A stretch of DNA of 64,000 nt from JBEKUY01 sp049514555 (GCA_049514555.1 JBEKUY010000002.1:1-64000), one strand, 5' to 3'; numbered from the stretch's first letter, positions 23,397-32,775 are shown. Numbers and translations: made by a program. The notes: generated by a model not told the origin, from the letters alone.

Positions 23397-24763
23397 GCGG
23401 ACTCCTGAGCGGAGCGCGGCGCGGCAAAGGGCCATTCGCGAGAAACACGCGCGCGCACGAGAAACGCGATGACGCCGAGTGCAATCACCAATAACCCCCA
23501 CTTCCGCGCCGGGCCCGTCGAGAGAAAGAGCGCGGCCCAGCCGAGCATCGTCAGAATCGCCGGCAGCGGATACACCCACATCTTAAACGGCAAGCGCTCG
23601 GGTGGCCAGCGGCGGCGCAGGAGAATCACTCCCACAGCCTGGCCGATGAACTGCACTAGAAGCCGCATCGCCAGGATCGCGCCGATCACTGTGGCCAGCT
23701 TGAAAAGCAGGCTGAAGAGAAAGGCCAGCGAGCCCAGCAGGAGGAGCGAGACGTGCGGAAAATGCTTGCGCGGATGGACGCGGGCGAAGACGGAGAAGAA
23801 ATTGCCGTCGAGCGCGGCCGAGTACGGCACGCGCGAATAGCCGAGCAGCGCGGAGAAGACTGAGGCAAAGGCGATCCACAGGACCAGAACGGTGGCGAAC
23901 GATGCGGCGCGCGTGCCGTAGAGGCGTTCCACGAACGTGCTCACGATGAATCGCGAATTCTGCGCCTCCTGCCACGGAATCACTCCGAGGATGCTCGTCT
24001 GCATCGCGAGGTAGAGGATGGCGATGCCGGCGATGGAGAGGAAAATGCCTCGCGGGATGTTGCGCTCGGGCGCGCGGATTTCGCCGCCGAGATGACAGAT
24101 GTTGTAGTAGCCCCAATACGTGTAAATCGTGCTGACCATCGCAGCGCCGAGCCCGGCGAAGAACAGCGGCGAGAGCTTCCAGGCATCGGGCGGGTAGGTG
24201 AAGGCCAGGCGCGCATCGAAATGGCTCACGCCGCCCCAGATCAGCCAGACGAGCGTGCCAATGACGCCGGCCCACAACAAGAGGGAGATTTTTCCGATGG
24301 CGCCGATTCGCCGGTAAAGCAGGACGACCAGGAACACGACAAACGCTCCCGACACCGCCTTTTCCTGCCAGTGGCCGAGCGGATGGAGGTAGCCCGCGTA
24401 CTGCGCGAAGCCGATCGCGCCCGAGGCGATCACCAGCGGCGCCTGGATGAGCGTCTGCCAGACGAAAAGGAAAGACATCAGCCGGCCCCAGCGTCCGGCG
24501 CCATAGGCTTCGCGAAGAAAGATGTAACTGCCGCCGGCCAGCGGCATGGCCGCGCCCAACTCGGACCAGACGAAGCCATCGAGCAGGGCAAGAAGCGCTC
24601 CACCGAGCCAGGCGAGAAGACATTGCGGCCCGCGCATCGCACGGATCACCAGCGGAACTACGATGAACGGCCCGATCCCGACCATGTCGATCATGTTCAG
24701 CGCCACGGCCTCCTTCAGGCCGAGGACGCGTTCGAGTGCGCCGGACGGATTGGGGGTTTTCAT
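23393..24763 (-). CDS. APC-superfamily amino acid permease
   Basis: A polytopic protein of about 456 residues with around 12 hydrophobic segments. The first helix carries the APC signature (ALNMIDMVGIGPFIVVPLVI, with the GxG unwound region), and later helices include MPLAGGSYIFLREAYGAG and TIYTYWGYYNICHLGGEIRA, all typical of APC/LAT-type transporters. The start is placed at ATG 24763 because family members begin close to the first helix; an in-frame ATG at 24850 adds 29 low-complexity residues. It is coupled by a 4-bp overlap to the PIG-L gene. Confidence 0.88.
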   Translation of the reverse strand: MKTPNPSGALERVLGLKEAVALNMIDMVGIGPFIVVPLVIRAMRGPQCLLAWLGGALLALLDGFVWSELGAAMPLAGGSYIFLREAYGAGRWGRLMSFLFVWQTLIQAPLVIASGAIGFAQYAGYLHPLGHWQEKAVSGAFVVFLVVLLYRRIGAIGKISLLLWAGVIGTLVWLIWGGVSHFDARLAFTYPPDAWKLSPLFFAGLGAAMVSTIYTYWGYYNICHLGGEIRAPERNIPRGIFLSIAGIAILYLAMQTSILGVIPWQEAQNSRFIVSTFVERLYGTRAASFATVLVLWIAFASVFSALLGYSRVPYSAALDGNFFSVFARVHPRKHFPHVSLLLLGSLAFLFSLLFKLATVIGAILAMRLLVQFIGQAVGVILLRRRWPPERLPFKMWVYPLPAILTMLGWAALFLSTGPARKWGLLVIALGVIAFLVRARVSREWPFAAPRSAQESA

Positions 24764-24906
24764 CGTGAGCGGCTCGGAAGAAGCGCCGAGGATATCAGAT
24801 GCGCCGCGCCCCGCAAAAGGATTCGCGGCCGGGCTTGGAGGAGTTTTCATTGTCGCCGCGGCGACTTAAGATACAGGGCGGAGCGGGAAGGCGAGGAACG
24901 AATCGC

Positions 24907-25857
24907 ATGAGACCGTACATCCTGGCGGGATGGGTTTTCGCGGTCCTGAGCGCCGGTTGCCCCGGCGTTCAGGCGCAGGCCGGCGCGCCCGGCCCGCACC
25001 CGCCTCCGGCAGCAATGGAGGGGTTGCGACTGCTGTACTCGGGCGACCCCGATGCCGCGATCGAGCAGTTCCGGCAGATTCAAGCGCAATCTCCCGACGA
25101 TCCGCTGGGTTTTATTCTCGAGGCCGAGGGGCGCTGGTGGAAGATCTATTGCGAATCGGCTGAGTTCAAGTGGGGCATGACCGACGCGTGGCACCGGCAG
25201 AAGCTGCCGGGCGACCAGGCGTACTTCCAACTTGCGGACAAGGCCATCGCTCTTGCCGAAACTCGCCTGAAGCAGGCGGACTCAGCGGAAATGCATCTCC
25301 ATGAAGGACTCGCATTCGCGCTGAAGGCGCAACTGTTCAGCTTGCGCGATGAAAAACGCGCGGAGGCGCGTGCCGGCGTCCGGGCGCGGGAGCATTTTCT
25401 CAAGGCGCTGGCCCTAGACCCAAGTCTTGCCGACGCCGACATGGGTTTGGGCCTGTACAACTATTACGTGGACACGCTCTCCACAATTGCGAAGGTGCTG
25501 CGCTTCTTTATGGGCATTCCCGGCGGGAGCAAAACCGAGGGCGTGCGACAGCTCCGGCTCGCTGCGGAGCACGGCGCGATTACGTCAGCCGAGGCCCGCT
25601 TCTACCTGGTGAAGAACCTGCGCAACATCGATCGCGATTACGAGCAGGCGCTCAAGGTGATGGAGCCGCTCGCGGCTCAATATCCCTCCAATGCGATCTT
25701 CCAGCTTGTTCTCGGCGATTTGAACGCGAAGCTCGGCCGCACGGACAAGGCCGCGGCGCATTACCGCGCGGCTGCGGCGCTGCCCGTTCCCGACGCGGCC
25801 TGCCGTGAACACATTCAGATGTTGTCGCGCGCCGCCCTCGCCGCGCTCGGTGTGTAG
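24907..25857 (+). CDS. Exported TPR-repeat protein
   Basis: The start is ATG 24907, with AAGGCGAGGAAC upstream; the longer frame overlaps the permease leader. A signal peptide (ILAGWVFAVLSAGCPGVQAQ) is followed by helical repeats: LRLLYSGDPDAAIEQFRQIQ at 35-55, AREHFLKALALDPSLADADM near 165, and DLNAKLGRTDKAAAHYRAAA near 285, all fitting the TPR consensus. It is probably a periplasmic or outer-membrane-associated adaptor. No enzyme domain is present. Confidence 0.8.
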   Translation: MRPYILAGWVFAVLSAGCPGVQAQAGAPGPHPPPAAMEGLRLLYSGDPDAAIEQFRQIQAQSPDDPLGFILEAEGRWWKIYCESAEFKWGMTDAWHRQKLPGDQAYFQLADKAIALAETRLKQADSAEMHLHEGLAFALKAQLFSLRDEKRAEARAGVRAREHFLKALALDPSLADADMGLGLYNYYVDTLSTIAKVLRFFMGIPGGSKTEGVRQLRLAAEHGAITSAEARFYLVKNLRNIDRDYEQALKVMEPLAAQYPSNAIFQLVLGDLNAKLGRTDKAAAHYRAAAALPVPDAACREHIQMLSRAALAALGV

Positions 25858-26112
25858 AGCTGCGCGGTGAGGGTCGCCCAGTCTGGCATTGGGTCAGTTT
25901 GGAAGAGCAAAATCGCACTGGGACCGCAACGTTTCCGAGTGCGCCGTCACTCGGGAACGACCGGTGAGAAATTAAGAGGTCCTCCTCGGGCGAGCCTTTC
26001 CTAAATTGCATATTCGGCTCATGAGAAGGCGATTTCGAGTCAGTTGATAGGGGTTACCGAGAAGGGCGCTGGGTCATCGACATGCTCGCCCGCGCTTGGC
26101 CCGCTTAGTGCG

Positions 26113-27240
26113 TTAGGGCAGACGGTATAGCGTCAGCTTGAGCGGAGAGCCGACGACAAACATTGAGCCATCGGGGGAGAACGCAGTCCACGATTGCTCC
26201 TCGGCGAGTACCTCAGGCGTGACCTCCGCGACGAGCTCGCCGGTATCGACGGAATAGATGACGAATCGCTCTTGCTTGATCGAGTGTATGCCGGAAAAGC
26301 TTGCGACCTGCAGCGCAAATCGTTTGCTGTTCTGCGAGACGCCTGCGTACGAAAATTCACCCTTCACGGACAGAGTTCTGACCAGATTACCGTGAGTATC
26401 AACGATCAAGGGACTCTTGCAACCGGGTTCGAGAACAAGATCGTCCGATAGAAACTGTGGCCTGCCACCGCACTTGCCATGATAGAGCAGGTGCTCGCCC
26501 AGAGCGTCCGTGTACGTGATGAAGCCGAGGTCCTTCGGGTAGTCGCGGATCCAATGCACGTTGTCTGTCACAAAGCCTTTACTGCTGACCGAAGTATCGA
26601 CCGCGGGACTAGCGGTAAGCTGCGTGGCCTTCAGAGTTCGAACATCCACCAGCTCGAATCCCGGGCTTGTTGCATTCCCCAGCGTGGAACCATCCGGCGA
26701 CACATTTTGCACTCGCCCGAACTTGTGTCCTGTCGCGTGATAGTCGAAGTTGCCGTCATCTCTTAGGTCCGGGGTCAGCCGCAACACGCTCCTGCCGGAA
26801 ACGATGACATGAGCATCATTCGTCGCGAACACTTCCAGCGATGCAAATGCGGGAATCTCGCGGGTGTCCTTGACCTCGCCTGTCTTGGCGTCAAGCGACA
26901 GAAGCTGATAGACCTGTTCCGGCACTTGCGCGCCCTCGACTTTTCGCATTCCCACCATCGACGCAAGGACAATACGGTCGCCCACGAAGACAACGCTGCG
27001 AGTTGCTGCAAAGATCGAGCCCGTCTGAGAATTCACGTGCGGAGCTGTGGCTGTCGCGCCACCAGCGCCGAAGGCAATGCCCATCACGGGCTCGCTTTTC
27101 GCAAGAGGTCCAGCCGACCACATACGCGTTGGCGGAGGCAATTTCTGGGCGAAGAGGACGCAAACTGACGCCATCAATAGCAACGCGACTTGCCCAGAAC
27201 GCGTTAGAGACTGCGATCTAAACTTCACCAGGGTTTCCAT
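26113..27240 (-). CDS. Exported beta-propeller-like protein of unknown function, cut off from its promoter by an IS
   Basis: The ATG at 27240 lies inside the 8-bp target duplication of the neighbouring IS1595 element, three bases from its end. Reading across the repaired junction gives an in-frame TAG just upstream, so this ATG is the true start. A signal peptide (SGQVALLLMASVCVLFAQ) is followed by a 350-residue region with repeated strands and VSPDGSTLGN and FSPDGSMFVVGSP motifs, as in WD40/TolB-like propellers. The original promoter (minus-strand TATATT near 28798) is now about 1.5 kb away, so the gene may be silent unless the IS supplies read-through. Confidence 0.7.
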   Translation of the reverse strand: METLVKFRSQSLTRSGQVALLLMASVCVLFAQKLPPPTRMWSAGPLAKSEPVMGIAFGAGGATATAPHVNSQTGSIFAATRSVVFVGDRIVLASMVGMRKVEGAQVPEQVYQLLSLDAKTGEVKDTREIPAFASLEVFATNDAHVIVSGRSVLRLTPDLRDDGNFDYHATGHKFGRVQNVSPDGSTLGNATSPGFELVDVRTLKATQLTASPAVDTSVSSKGFVTDNVHWIRDYPKDLGFITYTDALGEHLLYHGKCGGRPQFLSDDLVLEPGCKSPLIVDTHGNLVRTLSVKGEFSYAGVSQNSKRFALQVASFSGIHSIKQERFVIYSVDTGELVAEVTPEVLAEEQSWTAFSPDGSMFVVGSPLKLTLYRLP

Positions 27241-27256
27241 TTGGGACTTATATACA

Positions 27257-27370
27257 TTAGTCCCTTTTCCTCCGCTTCTTGCGTCGGGCACGTTTTTTCG
27301 CCGCCTTCGTTTTGGGTTTAGGATGGTACGCGAGCACAATGTCAGTCACACGGTCTAGCAGTTCTCTCAT
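27257..27370 (-). CDS. 37-aa highly basic peptide, last passenger ORF of the IS
   Basis: The ATG at 27370 overlaps the transposase stop (ATGA) and the frame ends with TAA at 27257, inside the terminal repeat region. The product begins MRELLDRVTDIVLAYHPKP and ends in an almost uninterrupted Lys/Arg tract (KAAKKRARRKKRRKRD). A DNA-binding or transposition-modulating role is plausible. Translational coupling is the main evidence that it is expressed. Confidence 0.55.
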   Translation of the reverse strand: MRELLDRVTDIVLAYHPKPKTKAAKKRARRKKRRKRD

Positions 27371-28284
27371 GCGATAAGCCTCGCGTAAGTGAGCCGCTTC
27401 CCGGCAACCGCATCCACAAAAGAATCAAGACGCTTGAGAGTGTGACGGGAGACATTCCCGGCGTTCAGGCGGAACGTGAACTCATCCACATACCGGGCGA
27501 GATGCTTCTTGCTGACTTGGTGATAGACACCATTCAGACCGCGCTTGAGGACCGCCCAGACGCTTTCGATGCTGTTCGTGCTGGCCATGCCGCGCACGTA
27601 TTCGTTCGCGGAGTGATTGACGCGCTGCTGCTTGAAGAACAGGCCATCCAGCCCGTTGTAGGCCCCATGCTCATCGGTAAAGAGTGTGGAACCGACTTCC
27701 ACGTTTCGATGAATCGCATTCTGAATTTCTTCGATGCCCGTGCTTGTTATCGGCATCGCTTTGGTGCGCCCGCCACGCTCCCGCATTCCAAGAACGGGAG
27801 CCTTGCCTACGGAACCGCGCCCCTCTTTTAGCTTGTCGGTCTCATGTTTGTTGCTCTCCAACCCACCGATAAACGTCTCGTCAATCTCGACGGAGCCGCG
27901 CAGCTTGTCCAAGTCTTTGCCGCACGCTTCGCGCAAGCGGTGGAGGACGAACCACGCCGACTTCTGAGTGATGCCAATTTCCTTGGAAAGTTGAAGGGAA
28001 GAGATACCCTTGCGGGCGGTCACGAGCAGGTACATGGCATAAAGCCACTTGTGCAGTGGGACATGGGACCGCTCAAAGATGGTCCCTGTCCGTACGGTGA
28101 AGTCCAGCTTGCAGGCGTTGCAACGATAGAAGCCGTCCTTGCGCACGGTGATTCGGTTTGTGCCTTTGCATTCAGGGCAGGTGACGCCATTCAGCCAGAG
28201 GCGGCCTTCAAGATAAGTGCGGGCGGCAGCTTCGTCAGGAAAAAGCTCGAAGAGTTCGAGAGTGCTGATCGTTGAGCGGCTCAT
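27367..28284 (-). CDS. IS1595-family transposase (ISXO2-like DDE)
   Basis: The 305-residue protein has an N-terminal zinc ribbon (CPECKGTNRITVRKDG then YRCNACKLDFTVRTGTIFER) and the ISXO2-like catalytic core. The core carries the first Asp in VEIDETFIGG, the second in LFTDEHGAYNGL and the third acidic/Asn position in NSIESVWAVLKRGLNGVYH. These match the DDN/E arrangement of IS1595 transposases. All catalytic positions are intact, so the element may still be mobile. Confidence 0.95.
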   Translation of the reverse strand: MSRSTISTLELFELFPDEAAARTYLEGRLWLNGVTCPECKGTNRITVRKDGFYRCNACKLDFTVRTGTIFERSHVPLHKWLYAMYLLVTARKGISSLQLSKEIGITQKSAWFVLHRLREACGKDLDKLRGSVEIDETFIGGLESNKHETDKLKEGRGSVGKAPVLGMRERGGRTKAMPITSTGIEEIQNAIHRNVEVGSTLFTDEHGAYNGLDGLFFKQQRVNHSANEYVRGMASTNSIESVWAVLKRGLNGVYHQVSKKHLARYVDEFTFRLNAGNVSRHTLKRLDSFVDAVAGKRLTYARLIA

Positions 28285-28514
28285 AGCTTTCCTTCAGGAG
28301 GATTGCAGCAGGTCATGTCGTAGTTGCATCTATGGCCGTCGGCGTATCGCGGGATGCTGCCTTTTGATTCTAGATATTCCCTTTCAGCACGCACGAGTTC
28401 GTCAACGAGATTTGAAAACTTTTCCCAAGATGGAGTTTCAGGAACAAGGCCAGCGTTTTTAATCTTCATGGCCTCATATCCCACATCATAGAACGCCTCG
28501 TCAAGGTTTTTCAT
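28281..28514 (-). CDS. IS passenger protein, 77 aa, unknown
   Basis: It overlaps by ATGA both the upstream zinc-ribbon ORF and the transposase. The N-terminal helix (MKNLDEAFYDVGYEAMKIKN) is followed by an acidic helix (FSNLVDELVRAEREYLESKG) and a Cys-rich end (HRCNYDMTCCNPPE). No family is recognised. It belongs to the IS by position and coupling. Confidence 0.6.
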   Translation of the reverse strand: MKNLDEAFYDVGYEAMKIKNAGLVPETPSWEKFSNLVDELVRAEREYLESKGSIPRYADGHRCNYDMTCCNPPEGKL

Positions 28515-28687
28515 CTTCCGCTCCGTCCGCAGGCTTCACACCAATCACACATTGAACAATATCGCTCGCCATCATCAGACCCCTTCTGGCAGCGTGGGCA
28601 TGGTCCGAGTGGGTGCGAGCACTTTTCACAGCGTGCGGTCTCTTCGGGATTGTTTCGCAACTGCCAATCTGGTTTTGTTGTGGCCAT
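28511..28687 (-). CDS. IS passenger zinc-ribbon peptide, 58 aa
   Basis: The start is ATG 28687, with GAGGTAATCC upstream. Four CxxC-type pairs are seen (CEKC, CPRC, CSMCDWC, CEACG), giving a treble-clef or double zinc-ribbon peptide. It is the first ORF after the IS promoter. A DNA-binding accessory or regulator of transposition is possible but unproven. Confidence 0.6.
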   Translation of the reverse strand: MATTKPDWQLRNNPEETARCEKCSHPLGPCPRCQKGSDDGERYCSMCDWCEACGRSGR

Positions 28688-28708
28688 TTGGATTACCTCC
28701 ATGCTCAG

Positions 28709-28737
28709 AGTGTACATAACTCCCTTGCGTTTGTCAA
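28709..28737 (-). promoter_or_regulatory. IS1595 internal promoter
   Basis: The minus strand reads TTGACA (28737-28732), a 17-base spacer and TACACT (28714-28709), just inside the right end of the IS and 22 bases before the first passenger ATG. Confidence 0.75.
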
Positions 28738-29031
28738 GCATTATTTTAGGGAGTTATCTATATAAGTCCCTTCCATTTTGCCTATCGGCTACGAACCAAT
28801 ATAATCCCAGTCGCCTCCGCTGGCGATCTTTTTGCGCTCGTTGGTTCGCTGCCCAATGCCCGTGTCGTCGGCAACTCGGAAGTGGCCCCATTGGGCCTTC
28901 CAAACTGACCCGGTACCCCTAATCTCAGAGCGTGCTTGACTCTCTTGTCCTTCGCGTACAATGGCGTTTTCGGTTTACCATAGTGAGTCAGGCAAGTCGG
29001 CCCGATGCATCCGGCACCATTGGAGGCGATT

Positions 29032-31116
29032 GTGAAACGAGCACTTCTTTCAGCAGGACTGGGTTTGTTGTTGGTTGCCCCGGCGATTGGACAGCAAAAA
29101 GCCTCGCGCTCCAAGCCAGTGCTGGTCGAGCGCGTCGGCGATACGGGGTTCGTCCAACTTGAGGCCGGAAGTTTCAGGACTCTGACCCCGCGGCAACAGG
29201 CACTGGCGTACTGGCTGACGCAGGCCTCCATCGCCATCGATCCCATCATTTACGATCAGTTGTCCGCCTACGGGCTGCGGGAGAAGCGCCTGCTGGAAGG
29301 CATCGTGGCCTACCACGACGGGATCGATCCGCAAGCGATGGCGAAGATCACAGAATTCGCCAAACTCTTCTGGGCAAACCGCGGGAACCACAACGATCTG
29401 ACCGCGCAGAAGATTCTGCCTACTTTTACCTTCGAGCAATTCCAGCAGGCCGCTCTCATCGCCCAACGCAACGGGGCGTTCCGCGCCGCATACGGTGACC
29501 TGCCACCGCTCGCGACGCCCGCCGAGCTGACGCGTGAAATCGAGGCGATGCGCGCTTCGCTGTTTGACCCTACATTTGAGCCGATGGCAACCGCCAAGAC
29601 TCCCAAAGGCGGCAAAGACATTATTCAGGCCAGCTCGAATACGTTTTATGAAGGCGTGTCGCTGAGCGACTTGAAGGATTTCCATGAGAAATACCGGCTG
29701 GACTCGCGCGTGGTGAAAGGTCCGGACGGCACGCTGAAGGAAGTGGTTTATCGTGCTGGAACACCCGACGGCAAAATCCCGCCGGGCCTGTACGCCGCAT
29801 ACCTCAAGAAGGCCGTCGAATGCTTGGAGAAGGCGCGCGCTTATGCCGATCCAAAGCAGGCCGCGGTGATTGCCGACCTCGCCCGCTTCTATCAAACCGG
29901 TGAGTTCGAGGAGTGGCTGAGATTCGGCACGGACTGGGTGCAGGACGATGCCGCTGTGGACTTCGACAACGGTTTCATCGAGGTATATCGCGACGCGCGC
30001 GGCGCCAAGGGCAGTTCGCAGAGTTTTGTCACCGTGACGGACAAGCCCGTCACTAGCGTCATGGTCAAGTTGGCGCAGAACGCCGAGTACTTTGAACAAA
30101 AGGCGCCTTGGGATGCCAAATACAAACGGCAATCGTTCAAGCCGCCCATCGTCAAGGCCGTGGAGACGCTGATCGAAACCGGCGATTTCGGCATTACCAC
30201 GATTGGCGACAATTTGCCAAACGAAAATGAGATTCACGAGAAGTACGGAACCAAGAACTTCCTCTTCACCGGAAGCAGCCGCGCCCTCAGCGAAGCGGAG
30301 GGCACTGCTTCCGTGCGGGAATTCGCTTCCAGCCCCGAAGAGGCGGAGCGAGACGTCAAGTATGGGGATGAAGCGGAAGACCTGATGACCGCCCTGCACG
30401 AGGTGATCGGCCACGGCTCCGGCAAGCTGAGCGAGCGGCTCGCTGGCGGCACAGAACCTTACCTCAAGGAATACTACTCGACCCTGGAAGAGGCCCGCGC
30501 CGATCTGATGGCGTTGTGGAACGCCTGGGACCCCAAACTGAAAACGCTCGGGCTGATCTCCAACCAGGAAGACGTCGCCAAGGCAATGTACGACAGGGAA
30601 GTCCGGGCGCCGCTGACACAGCTTCGCAGCATTCGCAGCGGCGATACCATTGAAGAGGACCACCAGCGCGACCGGCAGTTGATCGTGCGTTACATCGAAG
30701 ACAAGGTTTCCGGCTCGATCGAACAATTCACCCGCGACGGGAAGACGTACATCCGCGTGGCTGACTACCAGAAAGCGCGCCAGGGCGTGGGCATGCTTCT
30801 CGCCGAACTGATGCGCATCAAGGCTGAAGGAGACTACGAGGCGCTCAAGGCGTTGGTCGATCGGTATGGCTCGCACTTTGATCCCGCCCTCCGCGACCAG
30901 GTGGTCGCGCGGTATCGGCAGCTCAATCTGCCCACCTACTGGGCGGGCATCAATGCGGAGCTGCGCGCGCAGTTTGACAAGGAGGGCGGCGTAACTCAGG
31001 TGGAGATCCGCTATCCGCGCGATGCCGTTTATCAGTACCTCAGCTATGGGGCCATGTACGACCCCGGCATCGCAAAGGAACTGCCCCGAGCGGGAACGGA
31101 AGCGAGCGCGCGGTAG
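29032..31116 (+). CDS. Dipeptidyl peptidase III (M49 metallopeptidase), exported
   Basis: The start is GTG 29032 with GGAGGCGATT upstream. A signal peptide (VKRALLSAGLGLLLVAPAIG) is followed by a full-length M49 domain of about 670 residues. The zinc motif HEVIGH is at 456-461 (HExxGH, with one residue more than HExxH) and the third ligand is in EEARADL at about 486-492. These are diagnostic for the family, which releases dipeptides from oligopeptide N-termini. Export to the periplasm fits a role in peptide scavenging. A short, apparently inserted segment (SSRALSEAEGTASVR) lies at about 415-430 and is not typical of relatives. Confidence 0.93.
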   Translation: MKRALLSAGLGLLLVAPAIGQQKASRSKPVLVERVGDTGFVQLEAGSFRTLTPRQQALAYWLTQASIAIDPIIYDQLSAYGLREKRLLEGIVAYHDGIDPQAMAKITEFAKLFWANRGNHNDLTAQKILPTFTFEQFQQAALIAQRNGAFRAAYGDLPPLATPAELTREIEAMRASLFDPTFEPMATAKTPKGGKDIIQASSNTFYEGVSLSDLKDFHEKYRLDSRVVKGPDGTLKEVVYRAGTPDGKIPPGLYAAYLKKAVECLEKARAYADPKQAAVIADLARFYQTGEFEEWLRFGTDWVQDDAAVDFDNGFIEVYRDARGAKGSSQSFVTVTDKPVTSVMVKLAQNAEYFEQKAPWDAKYKRQSFKPPIVKAVETLIETGDFGITTIGDNLPNENEIHEKYGTKNFLFTGSSRALSEAEGTASVREFASSPEEAERDVKYGDEAEDLMTALHEVIGHGSGKLSERLAGGTEPYLKEYYSTLEEARADLMALWNAWDPKLKTLGLISNQEDVAKAMYDREVRAPLTQLRSIRSGDTIEEDHQRDRQLIVRYIEDKVSGSIEQFTRDGKTYIRVADYQKARQGVGMLLAELMRIKAEGDYEALKALVDRYGSHFDPALRDQVVARYRQLNLPTYWAGINAELRAQFDKEGGVTQVEIRYPRDAVYQYLSYGAMYDPGIAKELPRAGTEASAR

Positions 31117-31298
31117 TTTGCAGGGGGCGATTGACGCGCTGGCCCAGCGATGGTAACAAAGAGGCATCCGTCAGGCGTGCTTTCAGCCTTCACCAGGCCG
31201 TGCGGCCGGTCAACTCGTAGCGCGCAGGATGCATCTCACAGGAAAGCCTTGGCGGTTGTGGATTGTCCCCAGTGTTTATCGGTGACGAGGAGATAAGA

Positions 31299-32753
31299 AT
31301 GCAGCGTTGGCTACGGGTCTCAGGATGGTTGATCGCGTGGCCGCTGCTGGCGGCGCTGCTGGCCGCGGGCTGCGACAGCTACAACACGTCGCTTCAGAGC
31401 AACACGGGAGCTTCGCTGCTTTTTCTCTCCCCCGCGGATACAATTGCCGGCGGCCCGGATTTTACGCTGCAGATTGCTGGCTCCGGCTTCACGGCTCAGA
31501 CCGTTGTGCAATGGAACGGCCAGAGTCGGGTCACCACGTACAGCACCACCGCGCCCTCCACGCTCATCTTCGCCACGATTAAAGCCGCGGATGTCGCAAA
31601 ATCGGGCACCGCTCTCGTCAACACCCTCACCCCGCAGTCCGGTTCGGGTCAAAATGGCCTCTCGAACACATTAGTCTTTACGATCGATTCCGTCCCGAAT
31701 CCAGTGCCGGCGATCACCTCGATTTCACCGACTCAGACGAAGGCAGGGGGCAGCGACTTCACGCTCACCATCACTGGAAGCAACTTCATGCCGCCGACGA
31801 ACCCGTCGAATGCGGCGACCGGATCGGTGGTCCACTGGAACACTGCGGCGGGCACGACCACCCTGGCGGCCACCTCAATCACCGCCACGCAAATCTCCGC
31901 CACGGTCCCGGCGTCGTTGATCGCTTCCCCGGGAACAGCGATTGTCACGGTTTTCAATCCCGGACCTGGCGGCGGAACAAGCCCGAATGGATTGACGTTT
32001 ACGATCAAAGATCCACCCGCGACGCCCGGATCGGCGTCCGCCTCGGCAGCGGCTTCGGCGGATTCGCCCGCGATTACCCAGGATGGCCGGTACGTGGCGT
32101 TTGTCTCCAGCGATAGCGGGCATGCGCAAGTGTTCGTCCGCGATACCTGCGCCGGAGCGGACAAGAGCTGCGAGCAGAAGACAATTCTCATCTCCGCGAA
32201 TCCGTCGGGAGATCCCGGTCAGGGCGATAGCCGAGCCCCGGCGATCAGTGCGGATGGGCGTTACGTCGCGTTCGAGTCGGACGCCAAGGACCTTTCCGCA
32301 TCGGCCCCTGCGGGGCGGCAAGTGTTTTTGCGAGATACCTGCGCGGGCGCCGCGGCTGATTGCCAATCATCGACCACGATCATCTCGGGCGATTCCGCGG
32401 TCCTCGGCGATAACGAAAACATTTCACCGGTCATCAGCGCCACAGGACGCTTTGTGGCTTTCGTATCGGTGACGCCGGCGCGGGACGGCAAGAGCACCCC
32501 CGGACAGACCAACAGCGGATTTCGGCAGGTGTTCGTGCGCGACACGTGTCTCGGCGCAGCGGACTGTACTCCGGGCACCATCCGCATCTCGCTGCAACCG
32601 GGAGATACGGCGGCGCCGGGAGGCGCGGCCAAGCCCGCAATAAGCGGGAACGGGCAGCGCGTCGTTGTGCCCGCTCCAGTCTCGAATGTTTTCACGCCCT
32701 CCGTGGCCATCGACGACAAAGTCTTCGTCGCTCTGATCGCTCCTGCAAAGTGA
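31299..32753 (+). CDS. IPT/TIG-domain lipoprotein with C-terminal propeller-like repeats
   Basis: The start is ATG 31299, with GAGGAG upstream. A lipoprotein signal (PLLAALLAAGC, lipobox LAAGC) precedes two IPT/TIG-like beta-sandwich repeats, each with an ISPTxTxAGGxDFTLxITGSxF type motif (about 35-130 and 140-250). The C-terminal 220 residues carry three repeats of the type SADGRYVAFESD...QVFLRDTCAGA, a TolB/WD40-like propeller with an inserted Cys pair. The architecture is typical of acidobacterial surface lipoproteins. The function is unknown, and it is probably anchored in the outer membrane. Confidence 0.8.
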   Translation: MQRWLRVSGWLIAWPLLAALLAAGCDSYNTSLQSNTGASLLFLSPADTIAGGPDFTLQIAGSGFTAQTVVQWNGQSRVTTYSTTAPSTLIFATIKAADVAKSGTALVNTLTPQSGSGQNGLSNTLVFTIDSVPNPVPAITSISPTQTKAGGSDFTLTITGSNFMPPTNPSNAATGSVVHWNTAAGTTTLAATSITATQISATVPASLIASPGTAIVTVFNPGPGGGTSPNGLTFTIKDPPATPGSASASAAASADSPAITQDGRYVAFVSSDSGHAQVFVRDTCAGADKSCEQKTILISANPSGDPGQGDSRAPAISADGRYVAFESDAKDLSASAPAGRQVFLRDTCAGAAADCQSSTTIISGDSAVLGDNENISPVISATGRFVAFVSVTPARDGKSTPGQTNSGFRQVFVRDTCLGAADCTPGTIRISLQPGDTAAPGGAAKPAISGNGQRVVVPAPVSNVFTPSVAIDDKVFVALIAPAK

Positions 32754-32775
32754 AGTAATCCCCCCCTCCCGTGTC

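Larger units (their letters stand above)
27243..28771. mobile_element. IS1595-family (ISXO2-like) insertion sequence, complete, with passenger ORFs
   Basis: The 1529-bp element has 22-bp terminal inverted repeats starting GGGACTTATATA (three mismatches between ends) and a perfect 8-bp target duplication TTCCATTT (27235-27242 and 28772-28779). It holds four ORFs on the minus strand, each overlapping the next by ATGA: a zinc-ribbon peptide, a 77-aa protein, the transposase and a 37-aa basic peptide. Perfect ends and duplication indicate recent insertion. Confidence 0.93.

Noticed and set aside
29050..31167. 705-codon minus-strand ORF opposite dipeptidyl peptidase III
   Set aside because: Antisense shadow of a gene with intact zinc motifs; composition lacks protein-like features.
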